DNA of 64,000 nucleotides from Streptomyces sp. NBC_01460 (GTDB taxonomy: Bacteria > Actinomycetota > Actinomycetes > Streptomycetales > Streptomycetaceae). Below the pieces are notes generated by a model that was given only the letters and a program-made list of their open reading frames with translations, did not search any database and was not told where the DNA came from. Each line of letters starts with the position of its first letter. Positions within the stretch are counted from its first letter, which is position 1. Positions 17,437-25,564 of the stretch are shown here, piece by piece. The translations under genes and the position numbers were made by a program. The DNA lies in the NCBI RefSeq assembly GCF_036227405.1, contig NZ_CP109473.1, positions 372,001-436,000 on the forward strand. The letters are read 5' to 3'.

Positions 17437-18327
17437 ATGACTTCTGGGACGCATGAGGCATTCGGGCGGGTCGGCATCTGGAGCAGTGCCCTCCACGCAT
17501 CACGGCGGGACGACGCGGGCAGGAAGGCGCTCGTGGAGGCGGTCGCCGAGCTCGAAGAGCTGAAGTACGGCACTCTCTGGATCGGGGGCAGCCCCTCGCC
17601 CGAGGACGCCGCCGTGGTCGTCGCCGCCACCCGCACCATCACCGTGGCGACCGGCATCGTGAGCATCTGGGACCACTCCGCCGAGGAGGTGGCCGCACGG
17701 ATCGCCGCGATCGACGCACAGGCGCGCGGGCGATTCGTCCTCGGCCTGGGCGTCAGCCACGGCCCGATGGTTCCGCAGTACGCCAAGCCGTACAGCGCGA
17801 TGGTCGCCTACCTCGACGCACTCGACGCCGCGACCCCGCCCCTGGGTTCCGGGCACCGGGTGCTCGCGGCGCTCGGCCCGAAGATGCTGAAGCTCGCGAC
17901 CGACCGGGCCCTGGGCGCCCATCCCTATCTCGTCACCACCGAGCACACGGCGGAAGCGCGTGACGCCCTCGGCCCCGACGCGCTGCTCGCCCCGGAGCTG
18001 TCGGTGGTGCTCGACACCGACCTCGACCGCGCCCGCACCACCGCGCGGGACATGCTGTCGATGTACCTCGGGCTCCCCAACTACACCGACAACCTCTTGC
18101 GCCTGGGCTTCTCGGAGAGCGACTTCGACGGCGGAGGGAGCGTCCGCCTGCTCGACGCCCTCTTCGCCCTGGGTGACGCCGACCGGGTGAGGGACCGGAC
18201 CCGGGAGTACCTCGACGCCGGTGCCGATCACGTCGCACTCCAGGTCCTCACCGCCGACGAGGGAGGCGGCGGCCTGCCGCGGTCCGAATGGCGGGAGCTG
18301 GCCGGGGTGTTCGCGGACGAGCTGTAG
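17437..18327 (+). CDS. LLM-class F420-dependent oxidoreductase
   Basis: A 296-residue protein of the bacterial luciferase-like monooxygenase fold. Recognisable segments are FGRVGIWSSAL, LEELKYGTLWIGGSP, TIMVATG-like TITVATGIVSIWDH, and GRFVLGLGVSHGP. The overall pattern (TIGR03620-type) is common in mycobacteria and Streptomyces, where members use F420H2 rather than FMN. The substrate is unknown. It is cytoplasmic and probably transcribed alone, with a terminator upstream. Confidence 0.8.
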   Translation: MTSGTHEAFGRVGIWSSALHASRRDDAGRKALVEAVAELEELKYGTLWIGGSPSPEDAAVVVAATRTITVATGIVSIWDHSAEEVAARIAAIDAQARGRFVLGLGVSHGPMVPQYAKPYSAMVAYLDALDAATPPLGSGHRVLAALGPKMLKLATDRALGAHPYLVTTEHTAEARDALGPDALLAPELSVVLDTDLDRARTTARDMLSMYLGLPNYTDNLLRLGFSESDFDGGGSVRLLDALFALGDADRVRDRTREYLDAGADHVALQVLTADEGGGGLPRSEWRELAGVFADEL

Positions 18328-18374
18328 GACCGGCTCCCCCGTCGCGGACCGCCCGAGCCGGTGGCAGAAGTGCG

Positions 18375-19220
18375 CTACCCGAGTTCGATCGTGGTCGCGG
18401 CGTAGACGCCGGCCCGGTCGGCATCGGGTACGCCCTTCGTGTACATCCGGGCGCACTCGAAGGTCGGTTCGAGGCCCAGGCGCTCCATCAGCTGGACCGC
18501 CGTCACGTTCACGTCGGGCACGTCCAGCGCCACCGGCGCTCCCGGCTGGGACGCCGACAGGCCGTTCAGCAGTGCGAGAGCGATGTCGTCGGAGGCGGCA
18601 TAGAGAGGACCGACCCGTGCACCCGACCTGGCGGGGCGCACGACCCCGAACCCTCTCAGCTCGCCGTCCTCAAGCGCCACGAGGGCCGTGTGGCCGGGCA
18701 CACCCACCCACAACGAGAGGAAGGCATCACGCCGTGCGGGGAAGAACCGGCGGTCGTAGGAAGCCAGCAGGCCGAAGGGGACGGATCCCGCGTCGGTCAC
18801 CGTGATGCCCGGGGGAGGCGTCTCCTCACCGGGCACCCCCGCGTACCGCACGTGGTTCCACGCGGTGCGGAACCCCGATCTGCGGTAGTTGTCCTGCTGG
18901 TCGACCACGCCGTCGAGCCCCACGTTGCGTCCGTCCAGGGCCTTCATGGCCGCCCGCCACGTCCGGATCCCGTAGCCCTGGCCACGGACCTCGGGCCGGG
19001 CGATGTAGAAACCGATGAACCCGAACTCCGCCCCGTACCGCACGGCGGAGACGGAGGTGACCGGCTCTCCGTCCAGGCGTCCCAGCAGGAAGCCGTGCGG
19101 GTCGGCGGCGTGGAAGGGGAGGTGATCCAGTCTCCCCGGGTTCCACTGCTCGTCGTCGGCCCACTCCAGGAACGTCGTCATCTCACGGACGCCGGCGGTC
19201 GTGATCTCGTACGCTGCCAT
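18375..19220 (-). CDS. GNAT N-acetyltransferase with C-terminal second domain
   Basis: A 281-residue protein. The N-terminal GNAT domain (about 1-125) shows the acetyl-CoA-binding motif ARPEVRGQGYGIRTWRAAM. The C-terminal half (about 130-281; PFGLLASYDRRFFPARRDAFLSLWV) matches the second acetyltransferase-like domain of YitI-type proteins. The amine substrate is not known. The gene is convergent with the LLM oxidoreductase, leaving 47 bases between the stop codons. Confidence 0.8.
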   Translation of the reverse strand: MAAYEITTAGVREMTTFLEWADDEQWNPGRLDHLPFHAADPHGFLLGRLDGEPVTSVSAVRYGAEFGFIGFYIARPEVRGQGYGIRTWRAAMKALDGRNVGLDGVVDQQDNYRRSGFRTAWNHVRYAGVPGEETPPPGITVTDAGSVPFGLLASYDRRFFPARRDAFLSLWVGVPGHTALVALEDGELRGFGVVRPARSGARVGPLYAASDDIALALLNGLSASQPGAPVALDVPDVNVTAVQLMERLGLEPTFECARMYTKGVPDADRAGVYAATTIELG

Positions 19221-19496
19221 GTCCCTCTTCCACTCGATTCGATGAGGCGGTGAGGCGGGCCCCGCACGGTCGGCACGTGCCTCCCACGGTGCGCGGCGTT
19301 GCCGCCCCGCCCTGTGCCCTTCACTGTCCGCCCCTGACGGAGCGACAGCGACGTGAACCGGCCAATTCCCGCCTGGGCAGAGGCCTCTCGAGCCGTGCTC
19401 CCGCGGGTGCGGTCACCACGAGCCGGACGACCGCCGCTGTCAGGCCCTGGCGGAAAGGGATACCGGCGTCACAGGTACCCACTATTCTCCTCGCCC

Positions 19497-20138
19497 GTGA
19501 CTCAGCCTTCCTCCCACCTCCTCGCGACTGCCGACGCGTACGACGCCGTCGCCGCTCTCTACGCCGACCTCTTCCGCGACGCGCTGGACTCCCTCCCCCT
19601 GGAACGCGCCGTACTCGCCGCGTTCGCCGAACTCGTACGGAGCACCGGCGGAGGGCCCGTCGTCGAACTGGGCTGTGGGCCCGGGCCCACGACCGCGCAC
19701 CTGCGGGACCTCGGGCTCGATGCCTTCGGCGTCGATCTGTCGCCGGTGATGATCGACCTGGCCCGTACGCACTACCCGGACCTGCGGTTCGAGGTCGGAT
19801 CCATGGACGCCCTCGACATGGCCGACGGCTCCGTGAACGGTGTCCTGTCCTGGTACTCCGTGATCCATGCCCCACCGCAGCACGTCCGCTCGTACGTCGA
19901 CGAGTTCCGGCGGGTGCTCGCCCCAGGAGGTCATCTCCTGCTCGCCTTCTTCGAGTCGGAGGGCGATCCGGTCACGGTGTTCGACCACAAAGTGACGGCG
20001 GCCTATCGGTGGCCGATCGACGAGCTCGCGCGCGTGGTCGGCGAAGCCGGTTTCGTGGAAGTCGGCCGGATGCTGCGCGAACCGGGCGAGCAGGAGCGTT
20101 TCCGCCGGGGGCACCTTCTGATGCGCCTGGACACGTGA
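19497..20138 (+). CDS. Class I SAM-dependent methyltransferase
   Basis: A 213-residue methyltransferase. Motif I is VVELGCGPGPTTAHLRDLG, followed by the acidic strand end FGVDLSPVMIDLAR, the region MDALDMADGSVNGVLSWYSVIH, and LAPGGHLLLAFF. These match the Methyltransf_11/25 group acting on small molecules; no substrate can be assigned. The GTG at 19497 is the most family-like start. Bases 20139-20261, after it, show no gene. Confidence 0.85.
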   Translation: MTQPSSHLLATADAYDAVAALYADLFRDALDSLPLERAVLAAFAELVRSTGGGPVVELGCGPGPTTAHLRDLGLDAFGVDLSPVMIDLARTHYPDLRFEVGSMDALDMADGSVNGVLSWYSVIHAPPQHVRSYVDEFRRVLAPGGHLLLAFFESEGDPVTVFDHKVTAAYRWPIDELARVVGEAGFVEVGRMLREPGEQERFRRGHLLMRLDT

Positions 20139-20261
20139 CGCGGGCGTCGTCGGCCGGCCCACCGCTCACCGTCGCCGGCAACACGGTGTACGGACGCCCC
20201 GCGTGTCCGTACACCGGCCGGGCATCGCATCCGCAGCGCGCAGGAATCGCGGCAGGCGACG

Positions 20262-20924
20262 TCAGAGCCCGTCGCAGCGCTCGCGGAGGAGCTCGACGCC
20301 GTCGCCCTCCAGGTCGTCGAGAAAGGCCGCACGACCGGTCATGGCCATCACCAGCGCCAAGGTGGCCCCGGACACCGACGGACCGGAACCGGTCGTGAAC
20401 GGTCCGTCGCACGCGACGAGGCGGAGGCCTTCGACACGTCCCTTCGCGAGAACCACGAGGTCCGATCCCTGGTAGTAGTCGGCCACCCGCGTGAGCGTCC
20501 CGATCGGATAGTCCCGGTGGAGTCCCAGCGGCCGCCGGATGTCCTCCCCGTGCACGATGGTCTCCCCGAGCATGGCGAGGACAGGGAGTGGCGGTTTCGT
20601 CGTACTCGTGACGACACGCCGGAATCGCTCAAGGGTCTCACCCGGGGACACGCCGAGCTGCTCGGCAAGCCGCATGGCCACTTGTCTGTCGAAGTCGAAC
20701 CGGCATCGGACCACGCCGGCGAACCAGTTCAGGGCGCTCAGGCTCGCCCCCGCGGTGAGATGAGCCAGTACCTCACGGACTGTCAGTTCACTGCACAGTG
20801 ACGGTGTCACCCATCGGCCGTCGGGAAGGTCTGCGAGATCGGCTGCCAACGCGGCCCTCTCGCGGTGCACCAGCGGCCAGGTCCCGTCCGCGCCGCCGCC
20901 CACCACCGGTCCGACATCGGTCAT
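20262..20924 (-). CDS. Maleylpyruvate-isomerase-type (mycothiol-dependent, TIGR03083) protein
   Basis: A 220-residue DinB-fold protein of the TIGR03083/MDMPI family. Diagnostic segments are LCSELTVREVLAHLTAGA (first metal-site His) and LAMLGETIVHGEDIRRPLG (second His plus acidic residues). Family members include the mycothiol-dependent maleylpyruvate isomerase, but most paralogues are of unknown role, and nothing nearby points to gentisate catabolism. Start ATG at 20924. Confidence 0.8.
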   Translation of the reverse strand: MTDVGPVVGGGADGTWPLVHRERAALAADLADLPDGRWVTPSLCSELTVREVLAHLTAGASLSALNWFAGVVRCRFDFDRQVAMRLAEQLGVSPGETLERFRRVVTSTTKPPLPVLAMLGETIVHGEDIRRPLGLHRDYPIGTLTRVADYYQGSDLVVLAKGRVEGLRLVACDGPFTTGSGPSVSGATLALVMAMTGRAAFLDDLEGDGVELLRERCDGL

Positions 20925-21001
20925 CCGGGCTCGTCTCCTTCAGCGTTGCACCCTGCGGGCCGGGCAGGAGGAGGACTCCGGCTCCATGGGATGTCATCGG
21001 C

Positions 21002-21028
21002 CATCCTGCACGTGCCTCGTGCAGGATG
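21002..21028. terminator. Perfect 11-bp stem-loop between two minus-strand genes
   Basis: Arms CATCCTGCACG (21002-21012) and CGTGCAGGATG (21018-21028) with a 5-base loop. It lies 42 bases past the end of the GNAT gene at 21070 and upstream of the gene at 20924, so it is a likely terminator of the former. Confidence 0.65.
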
Positions 21029-21069
21029 TGTGATGAACAGCCGGGACACGCCGTCTCCGGGACGCCGGG

Positions 21070-21576
21070 TCACAGGTCTCTGCGCATGCAGACCCGCGGC
21101 CACCGGTCGAGGCCGTGAGCCCTCTCCCGTCGCCGGATCTCCCTCAGGCCCGGGCCGATCTCCTCGTCGTCGAGCACGCGGAATCCGCAGCGCAGGTAGT
21201 AGGGCGCGTTCCAGGGAACGTCGGTGAACGTGGTGAGGGTCAGAGCGGGTACACCGTCGCAGGCGGCGTGATCCGCGAGGCGGGTCAGCAACGCCTGACC
21301 GGTCCCGCGGCGCGCGTGGGCGGGGTGCACCGACACCTGCTCGACATGCAGGTTCCCGTCGACGGGTTCAGCGATGAGGTAGGCCCCCGGGAGGTCTGCG
21401 GCGTCGACGGCGGCCCAGGCAAGTCCCGACCTCCGGTAGCAGGCCAACTCGACCAGGGAGAGGGGTTCGTCCTCGGCGATCTCGGCCATGCCGATGTCGC
21501 GGAAGCACTGACCGGCAGCCCTCTCGATGTCCTGGAGGCGTGGAAGATCGTCGGCGTTCACCGGGCGGATGAGCAT
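21070..21576 (-). CDS. GNAT N-acetyltransferase
   Basis: A 168-residue GNAT protein. The acetyl-CoA loop is VSVHPAHARRGTGQALLTRL and a conserved late segment reads FTDVPWNAPYYLRCGFRVLDDEE. The small-molecule substrate is unknown. I start at the ATG at 21576 (MLIRPVNADDL), where GNAT homologues begin. An ATG nine codons upstream is possible. The 248 bases between this start and the next gene hold only a degenerate GC-rich inverted repeat (11-bp arms 21690-21700 and 21750-21760). Confidence 0.8.
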   Translation of the reverse strand: MLIRPVNADDLPRLQDIERAAGQCFRDIGMAEIAEDEPLSLVELACYRRSGLAWAAVDAADLPGAYLIAEPVDGNLHVEQVSVHPAHARRGTGQALLTRLADHAACDGVPALTLTTFTDVPWNAPYYLRCGFRVLDDEEIGPGLREIRRRERAHGLDRWPRVCMRRDL

Positions 21577-21824
21577 GAGCACGATTGTCCCGGACAACGG
21601 CATCCCCGCGCGCGCCACGGTCCGGTGACACCGGACGGCAGGCAACACACGGGGTGGGGAGGGCTGGTCACGGGCGACCGGTGGGGGGACCGATCGGCGA
21701 ACGCTCCTGCCGCGCGGACCCGGTCGATGCCGGAACGCCGCAGCCGCGCTCGCCGATCGGCCCCGCCGGACAGGACGCCGCACCCGCCCCGCAGGCGGGT
21801 GGACGGCCGGCCCGGACCGGGCGG

Positions 21825-22025
21825 TCACCGTCTGCCGACGCGCCGCCCGTTGCCGATGCCCGCGACATGCAGGGCCAGAAGAGCCAGGCCGATCAGCATC
21901 ACGTTCGTGGAGGCGAAGATGTCGTTCGTCGCTATGTCAGCGGCGTTGATCAGGAAAGCGATGAAGAACAGTACCGCGGCGGCTATGGCCAGCATGACGT
22001 TGCTCCTTTGGTTGGTGGAACACAT
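21825..22025 (-). CDS. Small two-helix membrane protein
   Basis: A 66-residue protein with two predicted membrane helices, MLAIAAAVLFFIAFLI (about 11-26) and TNVMLIGLALLALHVAGIG (about 40-58), and a basic C-terminus NGRRVGRR. The ATG at 22025 has a strong AAGGAGG site 7 bases upstream, and this makes the call credible despite the size. The function is unknown; such proteins are widespread in Streptomyces. Confidence 0.75.
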   Translation of the reverse strand: MCSTNQRSNVMLAIAAAVLFFIAFLINAADIATNDIFASTNVMLIGLALLALHVAGIGNGRRVGRR

Positions 22026-22170
22026 GTGCCCCTCCTTGCTTGGATCAGACCTGGGCGGTGCCATGCGAATCGACGCACTTCCGGATCGGCGTCGTTCGTG
22101 GCGCGGGCGGCAGCCCGGACACGGGATCCAGCCGCTGGGACCGGACGAACGAATGCGGGACAGTGAGGCC

Positions 22171-23274
22171 ATGACGATCTCCGCCGCCAGGTTCCTACCT
22201 GGACTCGAACTGTCGGGAATCCTGTACGAGGAGGCGGTCCGGCCGATCCTCCGGGACGCCTTTCCGGGCCTGTCGTACGCGGCCGCCCGGGTCGGCAGCG
22301 GATCCGAGGTGCTGGGGTTCGACTCGCCGAGGTCCGTCGATCACGACTGGGGCCCGCGGCTGGAGATCTTCCTGAACGCCGAGGCCAAGGTCGAACACGG
22401 TGCCGGCATCCGTCGCCTCCTGGCTGAGCGCCTCCCGAAGCAGGTGCGGGGATGGCCCACCCACTTCCAGGAGAGCGACGATCCACTCGATCCGGTCGGG
22501 CACATGCGGAAGACCGACGGCCCGGTCAATCACCGGGTGGACCTGCACGACGTCGACGGATGGCTGGCCGCACGGCTCGGACTCGCCTCCGCCGAGGCGG
22601 AGTTGGACGTACGCGAGTGGCTGGCGCTTCCCCAGCAGCGCCTCGCCGAGACCACCGGCGGGATCGTGTTCCATGACGGGCTCGGCTCCCTCACCGGCGT
22701 GCGGCGCAGACTGGCCTGGTATCCGGAGCAGGTGTGGCGCCATCTGCTGGCCTGCCAGTGGCAGCGCATCGCGCAGGAGGAGTCGTTCGTCGGGCGCTGC
22801 GCGGAAGTCGGTGACGACATCGGCTCGGCGGTGGTGACCGCACGCCTGGTGCGGAGCCTGATGCACCTCTGCCACTTGCTGGAGCGGCGGTACGCGCCCT
22901 ACGACAAGTGGCTCGGCAGCTCGTTCAGCCGGCTGGCGACGGCGGAGTCGCTCGGCCCGACGCTCCGCGGCGCGCTGGCGGCGACGGACTATCCGGCCCG
23001 GGAATCCCACCTGTGCGATGCCTACGAGGCCGTCGCCTCCCTGCAGAACGCATCCGGCCTCATCGCACCGGTGGACCCGGGGCGTCGGCCGTACCATGCG
23101 CGCCCGTTCCTGGTCCTGCGTGCCGAGCGCTTCGCGCAGGCACTCGCGCGGACCGTGACGGACCCGGACCTTCGGGAGCTGCCCCTGGTGGGCGGCGTGG
23201 ACCAGTGGACGGACAACGCCGACCTGCTCAGCCGACCCAGCGCCGTCCACGCCGCGATCCACGCCATCGGGTGA
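22171..23274 (+). CDS. DUF4037 protein with nucleotidyltransferase-like N-terminus
   Basis: A 367-residue protein. The N-terminal part has a nucleotidyltransferase-like pattern, RVGSGSEVLGFDSPRSVDHD followed by WGPRLEIFL, with the Gly-Ser loop and spaced acids of the polymerase-beta fold. The remaining alpha-helical region (WYPEQVWRHLLACQWQRIAQEE) matches DUF4037. The function is not established. I use the ATG at 22171; a start at 22153 adds six residues. It is divergent from the small membrane protein gene with 145 bases between them. Confidence 0.75.
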   Translation: MTISAARFLPGLELSGILYEEAVRPILRDAFPGLSYAAARVGSGSEVLGFDSPRSVDHDWGPRLEIFLNAEAKVEHGAGIRRLLAERLPKQVRGWPTHFQESDDPLDPVGHMRKTDGPVNHRVDLHDVDGWLAARLGLASAEAELDVREWLALPQQRLAETTGGIVFHDGLGSLTGVRRRLAWYPEQVWRHLLACQWQRIAQEESFVGRCAEVGDDIGSAVVTARLVRSLMHLCHLLERRYAPYDKWLGSSFSRLATAESLGPTLRGALAATDYPARESHLCDAYEAVASLQNASGLIAPVDPGRRPYHARPFLVLRAERFAQALARTVTDPDLRELPLVGGVDQWTDNADLLSRPSAVHAAIHAIG

Positions 23275-23436
23275 CCGCAGGACATCGGTCCGGCACCTGG
23301 CCGAGAAGGAAGGACGCCGTGTCGGCCCGGGTGAGGGCCAGGCCCTTGGCCACCGGCTCGCGCGCAGCAGCCCGCGGCGTTCGCCGCGCTCGGGCTGGGC
23401 GGACCGTCACTCCGCCCGGCCCGCCGACGCCCGTCA

Positions 23437-23482
23437 GGCGGTTCAGAGGTGGGCGAGCGACCTCGCCCACCTCTGAACCGCC
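23437..23482. terminator. Perfect 21-bp stem-loop with 4-base loop
   Basis: Arms 23437-23457 and 23462-23482 are perfectly complementary around CGAC. It lies 163 bases after the DUF4037 stop and 108 bases before the next gene. The gap 23275-23589 contains no other convincing feature, so this is either a distant terminator or a folded RNA element. Confidence 0.6.
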
Positions 23483-23589
23483 CGCCCTGATCCGGGTGTG
23501 GCCCGCAGGGTGCCGGAGGGGCTGGCCCCACCTCCGGTACGCATGCCTGCCGCATGGGCAGCCGCACGCGGCCCGGCCAGGCTTGCCCC

Positions 23590-25113
23590 ATGACGAACTG
23601 GAACCGCAGGACGATGATTCTGACGCTCTGTGCCACCGCCGTGGTCGCCGCCACGATGACCGCTTCCCCGCCGGCCGCCCGGGCGGCCGGCGGGCAGGGC
23701 ACGCCCGTTCCACAGCTCGACTGGCACCCGTGCGAACTGCCCGCGGGCACCGCCGGACCTGCCGGACAGGAGTGCGCGACCCTGCCGGTGCCCCTCGACT
23801 ACTCCCGCCCCGACGGCCGCACCGTCCCGGTCGCCGTCTCCCGGCTCCGCAGCGACAGGCCGGCGCACCGGCGCGGCACCCTGGTGGTGATTCCGGGCGG
23901 ACCCGGCTCGTCCGGCGTGCAGCGTCTGGCGCAGAAGGGCGCCGCGTTGCAGGAGGCGCTGGGCGGGGCGTACGACCTCATCAGTCTCGACCCGCGCGGA
24001 GTCGGCGGCAGCGTCAAGGCACGTTGCGGTATCCCGGCGGCGGACCGCCGGCTGGTGACGCTGCGGTCGTGGCCCTCTCCGGACGGCGGGATCGGGGAGA
24101 ACACCGCGCGGTCCCGCCGGACCGCCGAGTCCTGTGCGGCCAACGGCGGAGCGGTGCTGAGGTCGTTCACGACCAGGAACGAGGTCCGTGACATCGACCG
24201 CTTCCGACAGGCGCTGGGCGAACGGAGGCTTTCGGTCTGGGGTACGTCGTACGGGGCCTACGTCGGGGCCGTGTACGGACAGACGCGGCCGGGCCGTGTC
24301 GACCGCCTGGTCCTCGACAGCACGGGCGACCCCGACCCGTCGCGGGTCGCGCGGGGGTGGCTGGAGAACATGGCGCGGGGCGCCGCCGACCGTTTCGCGG
24401 ACTTCGCGCACTGGTCGGCGGAGCCCGCCCGCGAAGCGGAGGGGCTGCGGCTGGCGCCGCGCGCCGAGGACGTGGAGCAGCTGTTCCTCGCGCTGGCCGA
24501 GGAGCTGGACCGCGACCCGCGCGACTCGGGGACGCCGGGTGTCCCGCTGACGGGCAACGGGCTGAGGCAGGCACTCCAGAACGCCCTGTACAGCGACCGC
24601 GCGTTCCCGGCGTTGGCACGCCTGATCCAGGAGGCCCGGGATCCTGAGGGCGTGCCGGCTCTCCCGCCGGATCTGACCCAGACCATCCCGGACGAGGACG
24701 CGTCCCTCATGGTCGCGACGATCTGCAACGACGTGCGCTGGCCCGGGGCCGGTTCCGGATACGCGGAGCGGGTCGCCGCCGACCGGGCGCGGTACCCGCT
24801 GACGGCCGGGATGCCCGTCAACATCACCCCGTGCGCCTTCTGGAAGGACACCCCGGCCGAGCGGCCCGCGCGGATCACCGACCGGGGGCCGTCGAACATC
24901 CTGATGGTCCAGAGTCTGCGCGATCCCGCGACCCCCTACGCCGGCGCACTGAAGATGCGTACGGCGCTCGGCGACCGCGCCAGGCTGGTCACCGTCGGCC
25001 AGGGAGGGCACGGAATGTACCTGGGTAACGGCAACGCGTGCGGCGATCGCGCCGTGACCCGCTTCCTGACGACCGGGCACCGCCCCGCACAGGACACCGA
25101 CTGCCCGAACTGA
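23590..25113 (+). CDS. Secreted alpha/beta hydrolase, tripeptidyl aminopeptidase type
   Basis: A 507-residue secreted enzyme of peptidase family S33. The signal peptide (MILTLCATAVVAATMTASPPAARA) is followed by the alpha/beta hydrolase core with the oxyanion region VVIPGGPGSSG, nucleophile elbow WGTSYGAYV (Ser 220), a lid, and the C-terminal TAP-like domain containing VQSLRDPATPYAGA (Asp) and GQGGHGMY (His). Related Streptomyces enzymes remove N-terminal tripeptides from exported proteins. The ATG at 23590 begins the signal peptide. Confidence 0.85.
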   Translation: MTNWNRRTMILTLCATAVVAATMTASPPAARAAGGQGTPVPQLDWHPCELPAGTAGPAGQECATLPVPLDYSRPDGRTVPVAVSRLRSDRPAHRRGTLVVIPGGPGSSGVQRLAQKGAALQEALGGAYDLISLDPRGVGGSVKARCGIPAADRRLVTLRSWPSPDGGIGENTARSRRTAESCAANGGAVLRSFTTRNEVRDIDRFRQALGERRLSVWGTSYGAYVGAVYGQTRPGRVDRLVLDSTGDPDPSRVARGWLENMARGAADRFADFAHWSAEPAREAEGLRLAPRAEDVEQLFLALAEELDRDPRDSGTPGVPLTGNGLRQALQNALYSDRAFPALARLIQEARDPEGVPALPPDLTQTIPDEDASLMVATICNDVRWPGAGSGYAERVAADRARYPLTAGMPVNITPCAFWKDTPAERPARITDRGPSNILMVQSLRDPATPYAGALKMRTALGDRARLVTVGQGGHGMYLGNGNACGDRAVTRFLTTGHRPAQDTDCPN

Positions 25114-25222
25114 CCCGGACCGGTCTCACCCGGCGACCGGCGACCGACGACCGGCGGACGCCGCTCCGCTCCGCGCCGCGATCCGCCGGCGATACGACGC
25201 CGTCGGTGACCGGCTTCCGAGC

Positions 25223-25256
25223 GGGAGGCGGGCAGCTCAGGGACTGTCCGCCTCCC
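25223..25256. terminator. 13-bp stem-loop at the end of the gene at 25237-25503
   Basis: Arms 25223-25235 and 25244-25256 pair with one wobble position around an 8-base loop. The hairpin overlaps the stop codon of the minus-strand gene and lies 109 bases after the stop of the plus-strand hydrolase gene. Confidence 0.5.
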
Positions 25257-25503
25257 ACGCCCAGCGCTTCGGGTCGGTCTTCACCGGGCCGTACACGGCA
25301 CGGCCTCCCGCGCCGAACTTCCCGAGCTCCGTACCGAGCGCGGCTCCCACGGCGAGGCGTTCCCCGGGCCAGCCGGTCACGTCCAGGAGCAGCCCGTCGA
25401 GAGGCCCGCCGACCAGTTCCACGTAGTCGTGTCCCGGCCGTGGACCCGGATCGGGGTCGTCGTGGTCGGCGCCGTAGACACGGCGCCTCATGAGTTCGTC
25501 CAT
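25237..25503 (-). CDS. Hypothetical protein, 88 residues
   Basis: A small acidic to neutral protein with segments HDYVELVGGPLDGLLLDVTGW and AVYGPVKTDPKRWAWEADSP. The second resembles the C-terminus of small conserved Streptomyces proteins of unknown function. The ATG at 25503 has GGAGG-like bases (TGGAGGC) just upstream. No signal peptide or membrane helix is visible. It is downstream of the rhamnogalacturonan lyase gene on the same strand, but 61 bases separate that stop from this start, so co-transcription is possible. Confidence 0.65.
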   Translation of the reverse strand: MDELMRRRVYGADHDDPDPGPRPGHDYVELVGGPLDGLLLDVTGWPGERLAVGAALGTELGKFGAGGRAVYGPVKTDPKRWAWEADSP

Positions 25504-25564
25504 GCCTCCAGCATCACAGCCACCACTGACAGTGCGCCGCCTGTGAGGTCGCACGCCCGGTCCG

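Noticed and set aside
21687..21764. Inverted repeat CCGATCGGCGA / TCGCCGATCGG as a transposon end or attachment site
   Set aside because: Arms are 11 bp and lie in a GC-rich gap with no transposase, integrase or target duplication nearby; more likely chance or a weak hairpin.
23320..23480. Small plus-strand gene starting GTG near 23320 with an [12 protein letters not shown] site
   Set aside because: The product is Arg/Pro-rich with no family-like pattern and would read through the 21-bp hairpin into the next gene's region.
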